A DNA stretch of 64,000 nt, from the NCBI GenBank assembly GCA_011947345.1, contig JAAVTG010000565.1, positions 62,001 to 126,000 of the forward strand, in the 5' to 3' direction. The position numbers and the translations under genes were made by a program. Shown in pieces: positions 30,059 through 42,666 of this stretch (positions are counted from its first letter, which is position 1; each line of letters opens with the position of its first letter). The notes under the pieces were generated by a model. That model was not told the origin of the DNA, did no database searches, and worked only from the letters and a program-made list of their open reading frames with translations. This stretch comes from Phytophthora quininea (taxonomy: Eukaryota; Oomycota; Peronosporomycetes; Peronosporales; Peronosporaceae).

Positions 30059-30793
30059 CTACGATGCCTTCTCCATGAGGTGGATGGGTTTCAGGATGGA
30101 GATCTTGTTGGTCTCGACGATATACCCATTCATCACCATCTCGTCCAAGATGAAGTGCGCCTTCTCGAGGTTGAACATAATCTGCAACAACCAAACAGTT
30201 TTCATCAGTACCCAGCACGATATTCATCGCTAAACCATAAAAAAACTTACGTCGAGTTCGCACTGGCAACAACAAGTTCGAAAGCAATCGCAACAATATC
30301 AGCTCAAGCAAATCTACAGCAAAAGAAGAAGAAAAATCTCTCCACCTACCACACTCTCAAAGTACTTGTCCATGGTCTCCACCAGCGCGTGGATGAACTC
30401 CAGAATTCCGAGCTCATTCTGAACAACCATAAGAAACAAGTTGTCAGCTTTCCTTCTCCAGAATTATCCTCAAAGATCCTCCACCAACCTCCGAGTCGTC
30501 GTCCTTAACCCCCACAATGAAGAAGAGCGACGCGTATCTTCTGTAAATGACCTTGTAGCCGCGGTACTCCACAAACGAGCACTGGCATCGCACAGAACAA
30601 ATATTAGTGTTAGTACTCATCAGTAACTCAAATTTAAACGACTGCGGCCCCTTGCCTGCGTCTCGTTGCGGCCCAGACACTTGCGGATGATCTCGGCCTC
30701 CAGCGCCACGCGCTCCTGGATGGACAGGAAGTCGTAGTACTGCGCCAGGCGCGTCTGGCCCTGCTTGTTTACCATCAGCACGAACTTGATCAT
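30059..30793 (-). CDS. AP4S1: AP-4 complex sigma subunit
   Basis: Five exons: 30793-30656, 30581-30489, 30418-30350, 30262-30251 and 30181-30059, giving 144 residues, the same length as human AP4S1. The start [61 protein letters not shown] and [20 protein letters not shown] follow the sigma-4 sequence closely. It is the small chain of the AP-4 adaptor, which sorts cargo at the trans-Golgi network without clathrin. Two oddities support careful splicing: intron 1 has a GC donor (CAG|GCAAGG), and exon 4 is a 12-base microexon coding Cys-Glu-Leu-Asp, without which the conserved ELD-IMFNL core would be lost. The frame is clean. Confidence 0.93.
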
Positions 30794-30936
30794 TGTAGCG
30801 GGCGTGGGGGCGACTCGGGGCTGGGGAAGGTTAGCGGTGCTGCTCGCGACGGTGCAACGTGGAAAATGTTAATTGGTTGATACTAGTAGTACCGTTTATG
30901 TATCCATTTTGCTTCGTAATAAAATATTTGTCCAAG

Positions 30937-31197
30937 ATGAAGGTGACGATCAAGAGATACCATGGCGTGGCGACGTGGAGCTGGGGCGTGGACGAAGAGT
31001 GCTGCGGCATCTGTCGCTATGCGTTTGAGGCCTGCTGTCCAGAATGCACCATTCCCGGAGACGGCTGTCCGCCCGTGTGGGGCGCCTGCAATCATGCCTT
31101 CCACATGCACTGCCTCATGAAGTGGCTCGCGTCGCTGCAGAGCAACCGCCAGCACTGCCCCATGTGTCGCCAGGAGTGGAAGTTCCGCAGCACTTAA
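30937..31197 (+). CDS. APC11: APC11, RING subunit of the anaphase-promoting complex
   Basis: Single exon, 86 residues, normal length for the family. MKVTIKRYHGVATWSWGV is the Apc11 N-terminus that packs against the Apc2 cullin; the RING-H2 finger follows with EECCGICRYAFEACCPEC, GACNHAFHMHCLMKWL and HCPMCRQEWKF. It recruits ubiquitin-loaded E2 and catalyses ubiquitin transfer to cyclins and securin in the nucleus and cytosol. The ATG at 30937 is chosen because it begins the conserved MKV; the upstream in-frame extension (from 30859) is not family-like. It is divergent from AP4S1 (143 bases apart) and convergent with the VPS37 gene (82 bases). Confidence 0.95.
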   Translation: MKVTIKRYHGVATWSWGVDEECCGICRYAFEACCPECTIPGDGCPPVWGACNHAFHMHCLMKWLASLQSNRQHCPMCRQEWKFRST

Positions 31198-31279
31198 CCA
31201 AGTAGATATTCGAAGAGATCTAAACCCTCTTATTGTTTACGAGCGTACACGTATCTTGGCCTTGACAACGAGCAGCACG

Positions 31280-32693
31280 TTAGTGCTGGTGCACCCGTGC
31301 GAGTTTTAGACTGCGTTCATGGTACAAGTTGCGCTGCGGCAGGAACGTGGCGATGAATTGGGCCACATCAATGTCGCCGTGTGCGAACTGCGAAGCGATC
31401 TCATCCGTCTCATTGTCGAGATCCTTAGCGGCGGCGGAGAGCTGCTCCAACAGCGCATCAGGACGGTGGCGCTGGAGACGAAGCAACAATGTTAGGTATT
31501 CGATCACATTAGAATACAGTTGCTAACGTACCGCCACGATACGCTGCTGTCGAGCTTGTTTTTCTGCCAGTGCCTCCTGAGCAGCCCGAAGCTCGGATCG
31601 TTGCTCTTCTACCAGCGCTTGAAGTTCGCGCAGCTCCTTCTCGTAGCCGAGAGTAGTGTTGGCGATGCCCATGTTGCTGTGCAGCACCTCGTCCCGCAAC
31701 TGAGTAAATTCCTTCACTGAAGATAGGCTTTTTACAAGTCTTTTCAGCGCATACTTGTCTGAATTTAGCTTCTCAAGTTGCGAGATGCTGCGTTTGTAAG
31801 ACAGCAAGTTAGTCCAGTAACTGGCAGTTTTTCCGCTCGGGAAATATACTCACGACAGGTCTTCTAACTCCGGGAAGATGGCAGGAATCACGGGCATTTG
31901 CGTGCGCTGCATCTTACTCGTATCGGGCGACTTCTGGGGCTGTTGCTGCTGCGGCGGCTGAAGTTGGGGTTGTGGGGACTGCCGACCCGTTGACGAGTAG
32001 CTGAGTCTTGAGCCAGGATACGGAGACAACGACGGCTTTGACGCAGGGGAGCTGCTTTGTGCCGGCGATACCGGTGGTTTACTAGCTGATGAGTTATTCG
32101 CAGCAACGCGAAGCTCCGTGACGATCTCGGACACGATACGGCCGAGATCCGAGTGCGCCGTCCAGTTGTTCAGGTCCGGATGACCTTGCACGTTGCCCGC
32201 CGCATCCAACCACCGATGCTGCAAAGGGATTGAAGCCTGTTTGATAGTACAGAAATGCAGTTAAATAAATCTGCATTGGATGTATAATCGCTTTACAAGT
32301 TAAACAGACAACGCACCTTTAGATGGGGGACTTTGACTGGGAACTCTACAGGAAGTTGTCTGGTGCCAGCACAGTAAACACGCACTATTCAGGACGGATT
32401 TTATATCAGTTAAAGGACTTCAGGGCCACGTACAATTGCAGGGTCAAAGGTCCTCGACTGGTGTCGGTGACAGCCACCTCGAAGGTTGTCTGCTGCTGAT
32501 TCTTGGCTCGTCCTCCGGCTCGCACGAGGCTGGCGAGCTGGCGACCGCGTCTGCAGTGGACAGCAGCAATACGTTAACAAATAGACACACGGGGAAGCAG
32601 AATTGCAGCTCCGTACAGCCGCTCGAGCTCGCTCAGATGCGTCTCCTGTTGCGACGGTCTGCTCGAGGAGCTCCGATACCCGAAGAACGACAT
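31280..32693 (-). CDS. VPS37: VPS37A-like ESCRT-I subunit (UEV-like and Mod(r) domains)
   Basis: Six exons: 32693-32591, 32550-32434, 32384-32317, 32236-31854, 31787-31532 and 31471-31280. Three missing bases (G4 32591-32594 and two near 32350-32434) bring the total to 374 codons. The first half resembles a catalytically inactive E2 (UEV) domain: FEVAVTDTSRGPLTLQL, VEFPVKVPHLKASIPLQHRW, then GHPDLNNWTAHSDLGRIVSEI. A proline/glutamine linker and a coiled coil follow. The C-terminus is the Mod(r) domain: IASQFAHGDIDVAQFIATFL, then QRNLYHERSLKL. VPS37 is a core subunit of ESCRT-I, which sorts ubiquitinated cargo into multivesicular bodies. Its start is 37 bases from the divergent ankyrin gene. 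Confidence 0.85.
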
Positions 32694-32730
32694 CGTGTTT
32701 TGTGATTTTGGACATTTTATTTGCAACAAG

Positions 32731-34592
32731 ATGGCTACATCAACTACAATGCGCGTATGCGCGTGTCGCTCAAGGAGCTGACGGACGCGATGGACACTGC
32801 GGTCTACGTGGCGGACAAGTTCCCGTTGGTGGTGGACCCCACAGGCCAAGCCACGCGGTTCCTCAAATACCAACGAGGCACGATGCTCATGGCAGCCAAC
32901 CCGACGGATACGACGCCGGAATCCTTGCGGCGACATCTCGTCGGCGCGTTAAAACACGGCTCGCTGCTTATTATCAACTTTGATACTTTAGTGTCGTTAG
33001 AACTGGAGCAGTTCTTCTCTCCTGATAGTTTCCCACGCGAGGTTTTCAATCGGCAGCAACTTTTACGGCTGAAGTGTTTGGCAAGTTGCTGCGGCCAAGG
33101 AAGGCGATCCGGACACGAACGAGTTCATTATCAATGACCACTTCAAGCTAGTAGTACTCTGTAGAGCGGAATCGCCTCCTGTTGAGACGGCCAAGGAGAT
33201 GTGTGTCATTCGCGTGGATCTTGGGTCGGGAAGCGAGAAATCGGAGGACAGTGGCGGGGATCACGCAGACCTTGCAAAGCTGTTGGGCGTGAAGAAGGAG
33301 ACCAAGCGCAACAGCATCGAGCTGGTGGAAGCGGCATTTGACGATGAGATGGACACAGTGGTGCGCTGTTTGGACAAAAGCTATGACATCGAGAGTGAAG
33401 ATGGCCACGGTCACACTGCTCTGTCGGAAGCTGCGTGCCAAGGCCACAAACACATTGTAGCTTTGCTGCTTGAACGAGGTGCGGATCCGAACAAATGCAA
33501 CGACGAGAACCGATCGCCTCTATATCGTGCCGCGTACAACGGTCATCTCGAGACATTGGAGCTTCTGCTTCAAAGTGGAGGAGATCCACGACTCCGCTCG
33601 AAGCAGGGAGAAACTGCTTACGACGTCGCCAAAACACCAAAGCGCAAGCACTATTAGCGCAATGGGATCTGAATAGGACTGATAAACTCATCGAGGAGCG
33701 TCGGAAAGTGATCGAGGCGAAATGGCAAGAACGCATCACAAATCACGTCGAACGCGAACAGTTCGCGCTGATGCAGATTCACTCGGAGTTGCTGGATATC
33801 GCTCGTGCAGGGAACGTTGACGAGTTGGAGAAGCGGCTAGAGCAACTAGCAGACGAGGCTTTAGAGACTGGTGAACGACCAAGAGCATGCGCAGATATTC
33901 GAGATGAAAAGGGAAGCACCCTGCTGTCGATTGCAACGCAATTTGACCATGCAGAACTTGTGACTTTGCTCGTTTCGAAGCATAAGTCCCTCGATACACA
34001 AGCGCGCGAAATGGCAACAACAAGTGCTTCATCAGCTCAACAGCAAGCTGCTTCGCGTGTAGCAATGTTCGCTCGTGTTTGGAAAGTCAACGTGAACTCA
34101 CGGGATTGTCGAGGTTGGACACCTGTGGCGATTGCTGTCTTCCACGAGGCGAAAAAGTCTCTGCGTGTGCTTCTTGACAACGGCGCGGACCCAAGCCTCA
34201 AGAACCAATACAACAAGAACGCCTACTACTTCGCTAAAGATGATCTTGACGCAGCAAACAACATCGTCAAATCCCGAGCAGAGGTTAGTTCATTGCTGCT
34301 TCAGACAGCGTGAATACTTATGTGCCGCTTGTTGCTTAGATTCGTCAAGTGTTGATCGACTGGGAAAACGAGCAGCGTCCTGCGCCGGTTGCACCAATAT
34401 CACCTCCTGCAGAGCCACCACAGAAAGCAGGCAAATCCAGCCCCAAAAAAGTGTTGGAAAGGGGCTAAGAAAGCTGGTGGTAGTTCTGGTGCTGCAGCTC
34501 CAAAGAATGCTGCCAAGTCTTCCTCCACCACTGATCCAAAGCCAGCCAAAGTGGTTAAGGCAAAGAAAGTTGCTCCAAAGCCAGCCAAGTAG
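32731..34592 (+). CDS. Ankyrin-repeat protein, IQANK1-like
   Basis: Two exons (32731-34283, 34340-34592). Six single-base losses (near 32734, 33064, 33102, A4 at 33633-33636, A6 near 34445 and G4 near 34463) bring it to 604 codons. The N-terminus resembles the nucleotide-binding-like region of IQANK1-type proteins (VADKFPLVVDPTGQATRFLKY, LRRHLVGALKHGSLLIINFD). At least four ankyrin units follow: HTALSEAACQGHKHIVALLL, SPLYRAAYNGHLETLELLL, TLLSIATQFDHAELVTLL and WTPVAIAVFHEAKKSLRVLL. A charged coiled coil lies between them (LIEERRKVIEAKWQERIT). The lysine/alanine/proline tail is histone-H1-like. Its molecular role is unknown; the ankyrin stack should bind protein partners. Confidence 0.7.
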
Positions 34593-34640
34593 AAGCTCAA
34601 TTTCCATTCACAAGTCTACTAAAATCTAGTTCCGTTCATT

Positions 34641-37600
34641 TTAGTCGCGATCGATCACACCACGGCTGTTGGCAACAGCAAAAGCCAATTGCTTAGCCAG
34701 CACAGCTTTGCTGGAGTAAGCCGGTAAATGCAGTGTGTTCGTGCAGGTACGCGCGAACGGCAAGGCGCGGTCTACGTCGTGGTTGTCAACAACTCGACGG
34801 ACAACCTCAAAGGGAGGTTTAAGCGCTTGGAATCCTCCAGGCGGGAGATTCGGACATCCCGTTGCGTACAATAGGAACTCACGCCGTTCTACGCTTGGCA
34901 TTTCGTCGAGCACTTCAACGAAATACTGTACTGGTAGACTGTCCTTGGTGTATCCGTGAGCGAGCTTCATATCCTTCAGTAGAGATTCTGCATTCCAGTT
35001 GATGTCATCTTCTCCACAAAGAAGAGCAAGTAGCTCTGGAACAAATAGCAACCGCAATTTCGCCAATGGGATGACCTCGCCAAAGCCCTCGCGAAAGGCT
35101 AACACCTGGGTCCGAATTCCAGAGTCGAACCATAGCTCCAGCACAGCGCTAACAAACTGGAAAAGATTGGTTGCAGTCACGGATATATCCTCACCGCCTT
35201 CAACCAGAGGCTCTAGTGAAAGAGGATCAATGAACGTGAATCCAACAGCATCCAGCCAGTCGTCAACTGTCATCTGCTCGATTTGAACATCTTGCTTTCC
35301 AGCTGAAAGCTGCTTGGCGGCTTTGTACATCGTGAAAAGGATGCGACCGTGGCTTAAGAAGACTCTCTCCAACTCTTCCACCCCGAAGCTTTCTCCGACC
35401 ACTAGTTTCATGAACTGCGCTGAGAGCGGTAACGGAAGCAGCCGCTCATCCATCAGAGCTTTACCTGCAAGTCTCCCCATCATTCGAAAGCGATCAGCAA
35501 GCTTTGTGCTTGGAGTGCGATGAGGAAACGGGAAGAGACCGTTTGAATGCCGAATTACAGCATCATCATCTGCATCAACACCATCCACGTGGTGAGTTGT
35601 TACCTTTGCTGCTTCAGCATCGTCGTCTTCCCCGGGATCCAAAGCCTACTCTTTTGGTTTTCTTTTATAGATTGAAGTGCATGCGCCGTCGTCGAGTAAA
35701 ACGCCGCAGTGACTCCCGAACCATACCCTTTCTCACCTACAAACACAACATCCAAGATCGCCTTGCGTTTGGCGTGCATTTTCATGACCCCATCAGCCGA
35801 CTGTAGGATGTTCCCGCGGCGAACCTTGACACGCTCTTTAGGAATGGGCGAAATAGCGATCTCTTGATTGTAAATGCCGGCCCCGCTCGGGATGGAATCT
35901 CCTCCCGACCCAACTCCGTTGTCGTCAATATTTAGCTGGTGGCGAAACCAGTGCAAGGATCGTGTACAGCCAAACGACGTGGCGCGAAACAGCTTCTCGC
36001 GAACTTCGCGCGGGAAAAAGAACTTGCAGTGGGTAACCAATGCGTCGCACCACGGCGGATAAATACCACTACACATGGAGAGCACGTCTTGCATCTGCGC
36101 CTCCAGTTTATTGTACAGTCGCGGGCTCGTCCACAGCGCTTCATCCAGAGTTGCTGAATTCGAACGAGATCGGAATAAATAGCAAAGCAAGCGCACAGCA
36201 CTTGCCACCGAGTCGGGTACGGCAAACCCGCCCCTTGTCCCTCTATCATTTTGGGTGGCTGCAATTCGACTCAGCCAACGGGAGGCTTCTGCCATTCCGT
36301 GTCCATTCAGTCTATCAAGTGTAACAACTCCATGAGACAGTAACGTTGAAGGCGGTCTCGATTGCAACGCAGCCATCGTGCCCAGTGGTGCAGTAGGAAG
36401 CTCCACAGCTCTCGTGGTTGTTGCATCCCGAGAAGATTGCGAAGGCCATACAACCTGGAAGTCGCAGTAAAGCTTGTAAGTGAGCTTCCAGGGTGGCAAG
36501 TCGCTCAGTGATGGGCTGTTATCATTCGATCGAGCACGGTGTTCTTGCCTCAGCTCTTCGACACACTTCAGCACATTCTGGTCAGCTGAGAACCCACGAA
36601 GGATCACAGGTTGTCGCAATTTGTTTTTGTCCGAGTTTCCAGTCGTCATCACATTATCGGCGCTTTCAACAATGCGCGCTTCCTCCTTCTCGTCTTCTTC
36701 ATCGTTGCCGCTTCTTTTGGGAGAAGAGGAACTTAAAGATTGCTCCGAGTAACCTCGAGATCTCAAGAATTTCAGAAGTTGCTTCGCTTTCGTGGCATCT
36801 TTGCATTCGTGCACCATGAGTGCAATGAATTCGTCCGGCCCTAGTAAGGTACGCTTGGTATTTGGGCGTGCGAACTTTGAGAATAGAATGCAGCTTTTCG
36901 TGCCAATGCTGCTTTGCCCGATACTTGCGCCATACCTTGTGGGACTCCCCACACTCGACATGAATGCCGTGAACTTTTCGATATTCCACAAAGTTGTGTT
37001 TGTAGCCTTTGCCTTTTGCTGTGTTGTGGGCGACAGTTTCCTTCTTTTTTCTTGTGTGACCCAGTCGGGGTTGATCCGTCATTGAACGAGTTGAAAACTT
37101 CAAGCAAAACTCGGCGCGTGCCAGGCTTCGCTTCAAACCGCTGGGTCGATGTGTTCAGCTGAACAAACAGCGATCTTGAAGCCAAGTCTTTCCGAGCATT
37201 AGATTTGTCAATACGATCCAGGCCAAATTCAGACGAACAACGATGCGATCGGATGACGCGGTTGTAACATCACACTTGCGGAAGCCAACGACAAGGTTAA
37301 CCTTTGGCAACTGGGAGCAAGTCCACTTTGGTTTTGAATCTTCAGTCTTCAGATACCGCCGCAACGATTGCAAACTAGACTCGCTGTTTTTCTCTGGCGC
37401 TGCAGTTTTCGAGTGTTTCGTCGCTTTAGAGCTTGGCGACGATGTATTTGACGTCGATGCTTCGTCTTCTGTTTGCACCTCACTACCAATTGGCTCACTG
37501 GACGGAACGGTTGGCGATCCAGAAGGCTGATTACTCTCGCCAGGTACATTCAGCTCGCTCGTGGGGTTTGGACCACTCAACGCCGAGTTTCGAGAAATTA

Positions 37601-40600
37601 ATTGACGTATCTGGTCCATTGCTGAAGCTCCAGGCCCACCACCAAGCTGCAGCGACCCCGCTACCCTTTCAAATGCACGGTGAATGCTGTCGCTTCCGGT
37701 GCAAAAAGTCTGTTGGGGCCACCACGACCGGATGCCATTTGCAGAGCTGCCAGCAAGCGAGAAGGTCCACGGCCAGGACGGACCCCTCCATCTACAGCAA
37801 AATTAAGCACTCGATCCTGACTGACTTTTACAGTCAGAGGCGCTTGGGATACTCCAAACTTGATCTCTACAGTGACTGTTGCTGACTCGCGGATAGACTC
37901 CATTCCAGCTGGAAAGCTCTTAATTGTTCCTGCGATGAATAAGTCTTTCACCGGGGATCCTGAAGGAGGTGAAACCCATACGCGATCTCCAACGCTACCC
38001 ACCAACAACGAGCTGTCACGAGCAGGAAACAGCCGACGGAGACTCATCGCTTCAATCTCATTGCTACTGCCATTGAACTTCGAAGTCCCATTTTGTCGGG
38101 GAGGAAAATGGACTCGTTCTTTTTCACGCGACTCTTCTCAACTTCCGAGCTAATTTTCACATCCATCAATTGATGTGCAGCAATTGCTGCCGACTTTGAT
38201 GAGCGATCATTGCTGTAAACGCGTGTGACTTCCCTAGGGCGCCGTCTACCTCAACTACGCTGCCAACTTGTGGGTTGAGCGGCCGAGCACGAATAGATAC
38301 AGTTGGTATCTTGTGCACAACTCGATTGTCACAAACAAGCTTTACCGAATGCAGTTTTTGCGACGCGATGATGTCGTCGCACGTTTCGTGTTTGCTGCTG
38401 AAGTCACGAACATTACCCACATTGTCGACGAGTACAGCAGCGTACCAGGCACCAGGAAGCGCTGCCTTTCCCAGCTTCGCATCATTCCTCACCTCCACTA
38501 GACAGCCACCTTCCGAATTACCGGGTTTTGGAGATGTAGTTTTCCGTTTACGTTTGTTATTCTTTCGCTTCTTTTTGCTGTCTGAATGTCCTCCTTCTGT
38601 GAAGCCAAACAGTTGCAGATCCAACGTTACGTTTTCATAAACATCGACGTTTCCTAATAGCTTGCACTGAGAATCATGTAGCACCATCTCAGTCAATTCG
38701 TCGTCGGTACCACCCAAAGGCTTGACAAGATGGTGTGACCGGATATCATCATAGCCTACAACTAAAAATTTCCTCCATTTTCCTCAATAACTTTCTGGAT
38801 CGTGTGGCCGACCAAATTGATGTACAGTACCGACAAATCAGCGTCGGTTGCTGGCATGCAACGAGATACCGTTCGCTCAAACGATTGAAAATGCGTCAAC
38901 GGCGAAGAGTGAATCGACTTGACTTTAGGACGACCGCCGCTGTTACTGTTTTCAGCATCGGTGCCATGTCTTTCTCCGAATCGCATAAACGAAATTTTCA
39001 ACTGGCGCGTTAGCGGGTACAGTTCTCGTCCCTTTCCACAATTTAAAGACACTAGCGGGAACGTCTCCTCTTGAGTAATGATACTCTGGAGGCGAAAGAG
39101 CAGGTTTTTAGTGCAGATGGGGACTGCTCAAATGCTCGCATCAGAACACTTGCTCGGACGCCGTCCAGTTCATCATCAGGGCATAAATATTGAAGAACCG
39201 CAGGTAAAAGCTCCGATTGCTTGAATTCGTAGGTTGTGATGGAGTTTGGCTGTTCAAATAGCTCCACCAAATCCACCAAGATTAAATCTTTCTCGCAAGT
39301 CGACGATGACGCTGTAAACTCTTTCAGACGCCTAGCGAGATTTTTAGTTTATGTAGATGTAGCGTTCCGCTTTCCAGCATGTCATTTCGTAGAGTTTGCA
39401 AAAGGGCGAGACCTCTACCAAATATTGTATCGCGGTAGCCACGAGGGTCACTTTTGTCACTCTCGTCATGATGCATGTTCATCCAGCAAGCAGAAGCATC
39501 ATTCAGCTGCTCGATCTGCTCGCTGATTCCCTCCTTTCGATCTGGTGGAAAATAGAAGACTTGTCCGACGATTTCCGGAGCATTGCTTGCAAAATACGTA
39601 AAGCCAAGATGAATGATGGCAAGTTGGAGCTTGACCCAGAGCGATTCTTACTTGCCACCTCCTGAACGATAGTAGGTGCAGTATGACTCGAGGTTGTGGT
39701 CGCCGTAACATCATGGCTTTTTCTTCTTGCAGAAGAAAGTGTACCGTATCTAAAATGAGAACCACATCACCTTCTTTTAAAGAGCGAATCAGCTGCGAAG
39801 GAGCCATTTCCAACACGCAAGCTAACGTTGATAGCACAGAGCGCTCCACATTCTGAACATCCATGTCGTGCAGCACTGCCATTAGACATGTCATAATAGA
39901 GAGGCTGAAGCCATATATCTCATCTGTTGTGGCGCTGAAACCGAGATGGCGTAACGAAATATCGTCATCCGAGATATCACTAGCACTTGCAGTAGGCCGT
40001 CGCACGTGTTCTTTAATTTGTACATCGCCACGTGCAATGGGTTCTGCGCCCTTCGTCTCTGATTCCGATCCCGTTGACCCAAGGCGGCGTTTTCTCGAGA
40101 CTATATTAGATACGCCATCGTCGCTATCCCCATATCATCCTCGCTGCCTTCAGTGCCTTTATCACGTTGACCTCGATCGAATTTATTCCCACCGATATCG
40201 TCACAGTTCATGTAATAGTCATCTCCATCATCATCGTCAAATTCATCGTCATCCATATCATCATCATCATCATCGTATTCGTCTTCGTTGTCGGAGGGGA
40301 AAACCAGGCACGACTACCCCTGCCGGACTCGTTATCACTCTCAGACAACTCGCTGTCATAGTCTCTTATCCCTCCAGTCCCCTGATGAAGCTCTAAAAAC
40401 TTTTTCATAGGGGACGGGGCTGCGTCAGTGTTGCTACCGCTGTCCGCACAATTGAGATAATCCATAACGGTTTTCTTTTACGGTCTTTTGCATGAACACG
40501 AGCTCCACACTGCAGGAGAAAAGCAGCGACGTCACAGCGCTCAGCCTTGGCAGCGACGTGTAACGCGGTGCCATTCGGGCCAACTTGATGAACATCAGCA

Positions 40601-42584
40601 CCTCGTTTCACAAGAAACCGCACCATCCCAAGAGACGAATATTTCGCGGCAACCACGAGAGGCTTGTCAATCTCATTTCCTTCAACGTCAAGAAGTTTCG
40701 GGAAATTCAAATCAGCGCCGTCTTTCAAAAGAGCACTCACTGCTGGAATCGAGTCTACTCGAATGAAATCCAGCAGGAGAGTAGATAGCACATCTGGATC
40801 TGGCAGAGAATTTAGTCTTTGTCGGTTTCCTGCTTCGCAAGGGGATTGAGTTCCAGCATCAACCGCTTTAACAGGGCAGCCACTGCGCGTAGATACCAAA
40901 GAACTCTTTTGCACACCAATCGGGTCAGAAGCGCAGTCAGTTTCAAGGCGTTTGTCCGCAGCGCTGTTGACGAAGACTGCAGCAACAAGAGCATGCCACC
41001 GAACATCTCGTCATAGATACTCTCCTTGACAAACAGAGTTACTAACTGGGGGCGGTTGTCAAAAAGGTGTAGCAGCAAAGAAATGGTCGCGATACGGGAC
41101 TCTTCTGATTCCTCACCGCTTGTGTTCACCACAACATCGACAAATTTGCGGAGAACTTCGGCTGTTATTAGCTTCGCAATCACCTCTGGAGAGTCATAAG
41201 GGGCCCGATGGAAGATCAGTAGCAAGCATTTCGCTGCTTTGACGTGCGAAGGAACGTGCTTATGCTGGAGTATGTGAAGTAAAAACTCAACCAACTTGGT
41301 TGCAAGTTCCAGCGTAAGTCTACCGTCTTGGGACTTCTTTAGGCGATGTACTAAATGCCAGCGACTTTTTGAGCTCGGAACAGAGTGCGTCCTAGCACTC
41401 CACCGTAGCCTCACACAGCACTTTTGTAAAATACTCAGCGCTGTCATGATAATACTGGGGTGAAACGCACTGCCGTCTACTGCATCCGCGAGTATCAGCA
41501 TGAAATCGAGATATTTCGCAAAATTACTGCGCGCAAGCAGCTCACGAAGAGCAAACGCTTCTGTACAACACATACTGGACAACCCATTCAAACACTCCTC
41601 CACCACCATTTGTGCGCTCTTCTCATCTCCAGAGACAGAGCCCGAAACTTTCTTGTGTTTCCAAGCAAACAAATTCGCAATATACAAGCCCACGACTTCC
41701 ACCAACTTCGACCTCGCAAACATATGCCGGTCCATCTTCATCAAGTAGTTGACAGACTGCACTGCCAGTAATCGGACTTCTATAGGATACCCTCTATCCT
41801 TTTCTCCAAAGATACTCGCCAGAACAGTCAGCAACTCGGGATCTTTAGACGTCTCTGCAGAAGGCATTCCTCCCCCAAAGCTGCGCATTAGAAACGAAGG
41901 TCCATCTCCCCATTCATTGTCTGCCGATGCATCCATCATTGCCAGTGTATGTGTCAGCGTCTGCAACGTATCCACCAACCTGCTACCTGTAGGCTCCTGC
42001 ATAAGCTTTTTCAGTGCCACAATCGACACTCCGTAGGCCATTCTGGCTCTCTTCTCCTTCCTCCGCTTCTTCCTCTTCTTCTTGTCACTCTTCTGTCGTT
42101 CAACAAGACATTGCGGACAGCTATTCCCTGTAGCCAGCATATCGCAGCTCCTACAGACCCACGCATCATCTTCAGCAACTTCTTCGCTATCGTCGCTGTC
42201 GGAGAACTCCTCCATCGCCCCTAAGCGACCGATACTCAGTCCTATCGGTCTGGGATTCAGACTCCCGCACACTGCGCACACGCGCATGGCCGCAGGATTC
42301 ACGACGGTGCAGGCAGCACAGGTCCAATCGGGTGCAGTAGCAGCTCCTGAAGACGGCGGCGTGGGGTTCGGGGTCTCGCACATCTCGCAAAAGCAGCGCG
42401 ACGGCTCGTTCAGGAACGTGCAGGCCGGACAGGCCCATGGGGCGGGCGCTTTCTCCTCCGGCTCGGGGCCCTTGCTCTCCTCCGCGTCCACGTCGATGGC
42501 TTCGGTCTTGGTCTCCTCGTCGGCAGCTCGGCGCTTGCGCTTGCCGCCGCGGCGCTTACGGCGCGACGCCTCGTCCTGCTCCAT
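34641..42584 (-). CDS. Giant HECT E3 ubiquitin ligase, TRIP12/UPL3 class
   Basis: About 2,650 codons, apparently intronless. The start MEQDEASRRKRRGGK is preferred over an in-frame ATG at 42836 that lies across plus-strand introns. RanBP2-type zinc fingers sit at residues about 50-74 (PWACPACTFLNEPSRCFCEMC) and 87-111, with a third cysteine pair set at 142-159. Armadillo-like helices follow, then ankyrin repeats (ALHVAAKAERCDVAAFLLQCG), an aspartate-rich stretch, a second helical region resembling TRIP12/UPL3 (TTYEFKQSELLPAVLQYL), a beta-rich region, and the HECT domain (35900-34641). The catalytic Cys (codon 34745-34743) is in FARTCTNTLHLPAYSS. The frame switches at many points, among them 35636, 37150-37200, 39060-39660, 40110, 40460 and 40830; I read them as base losses. 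It should attach ubiquitin to nuclear substrates. Confidence 0.82.
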
Positions 42585-42666
42585 CCCTTGAGGCTTCCGA
42601 GTGTTTTTCCGCAATGAAAGCGGCGGCTGGCCAACAAGAAAAACATCATTGCAAAGTACGAATTTC

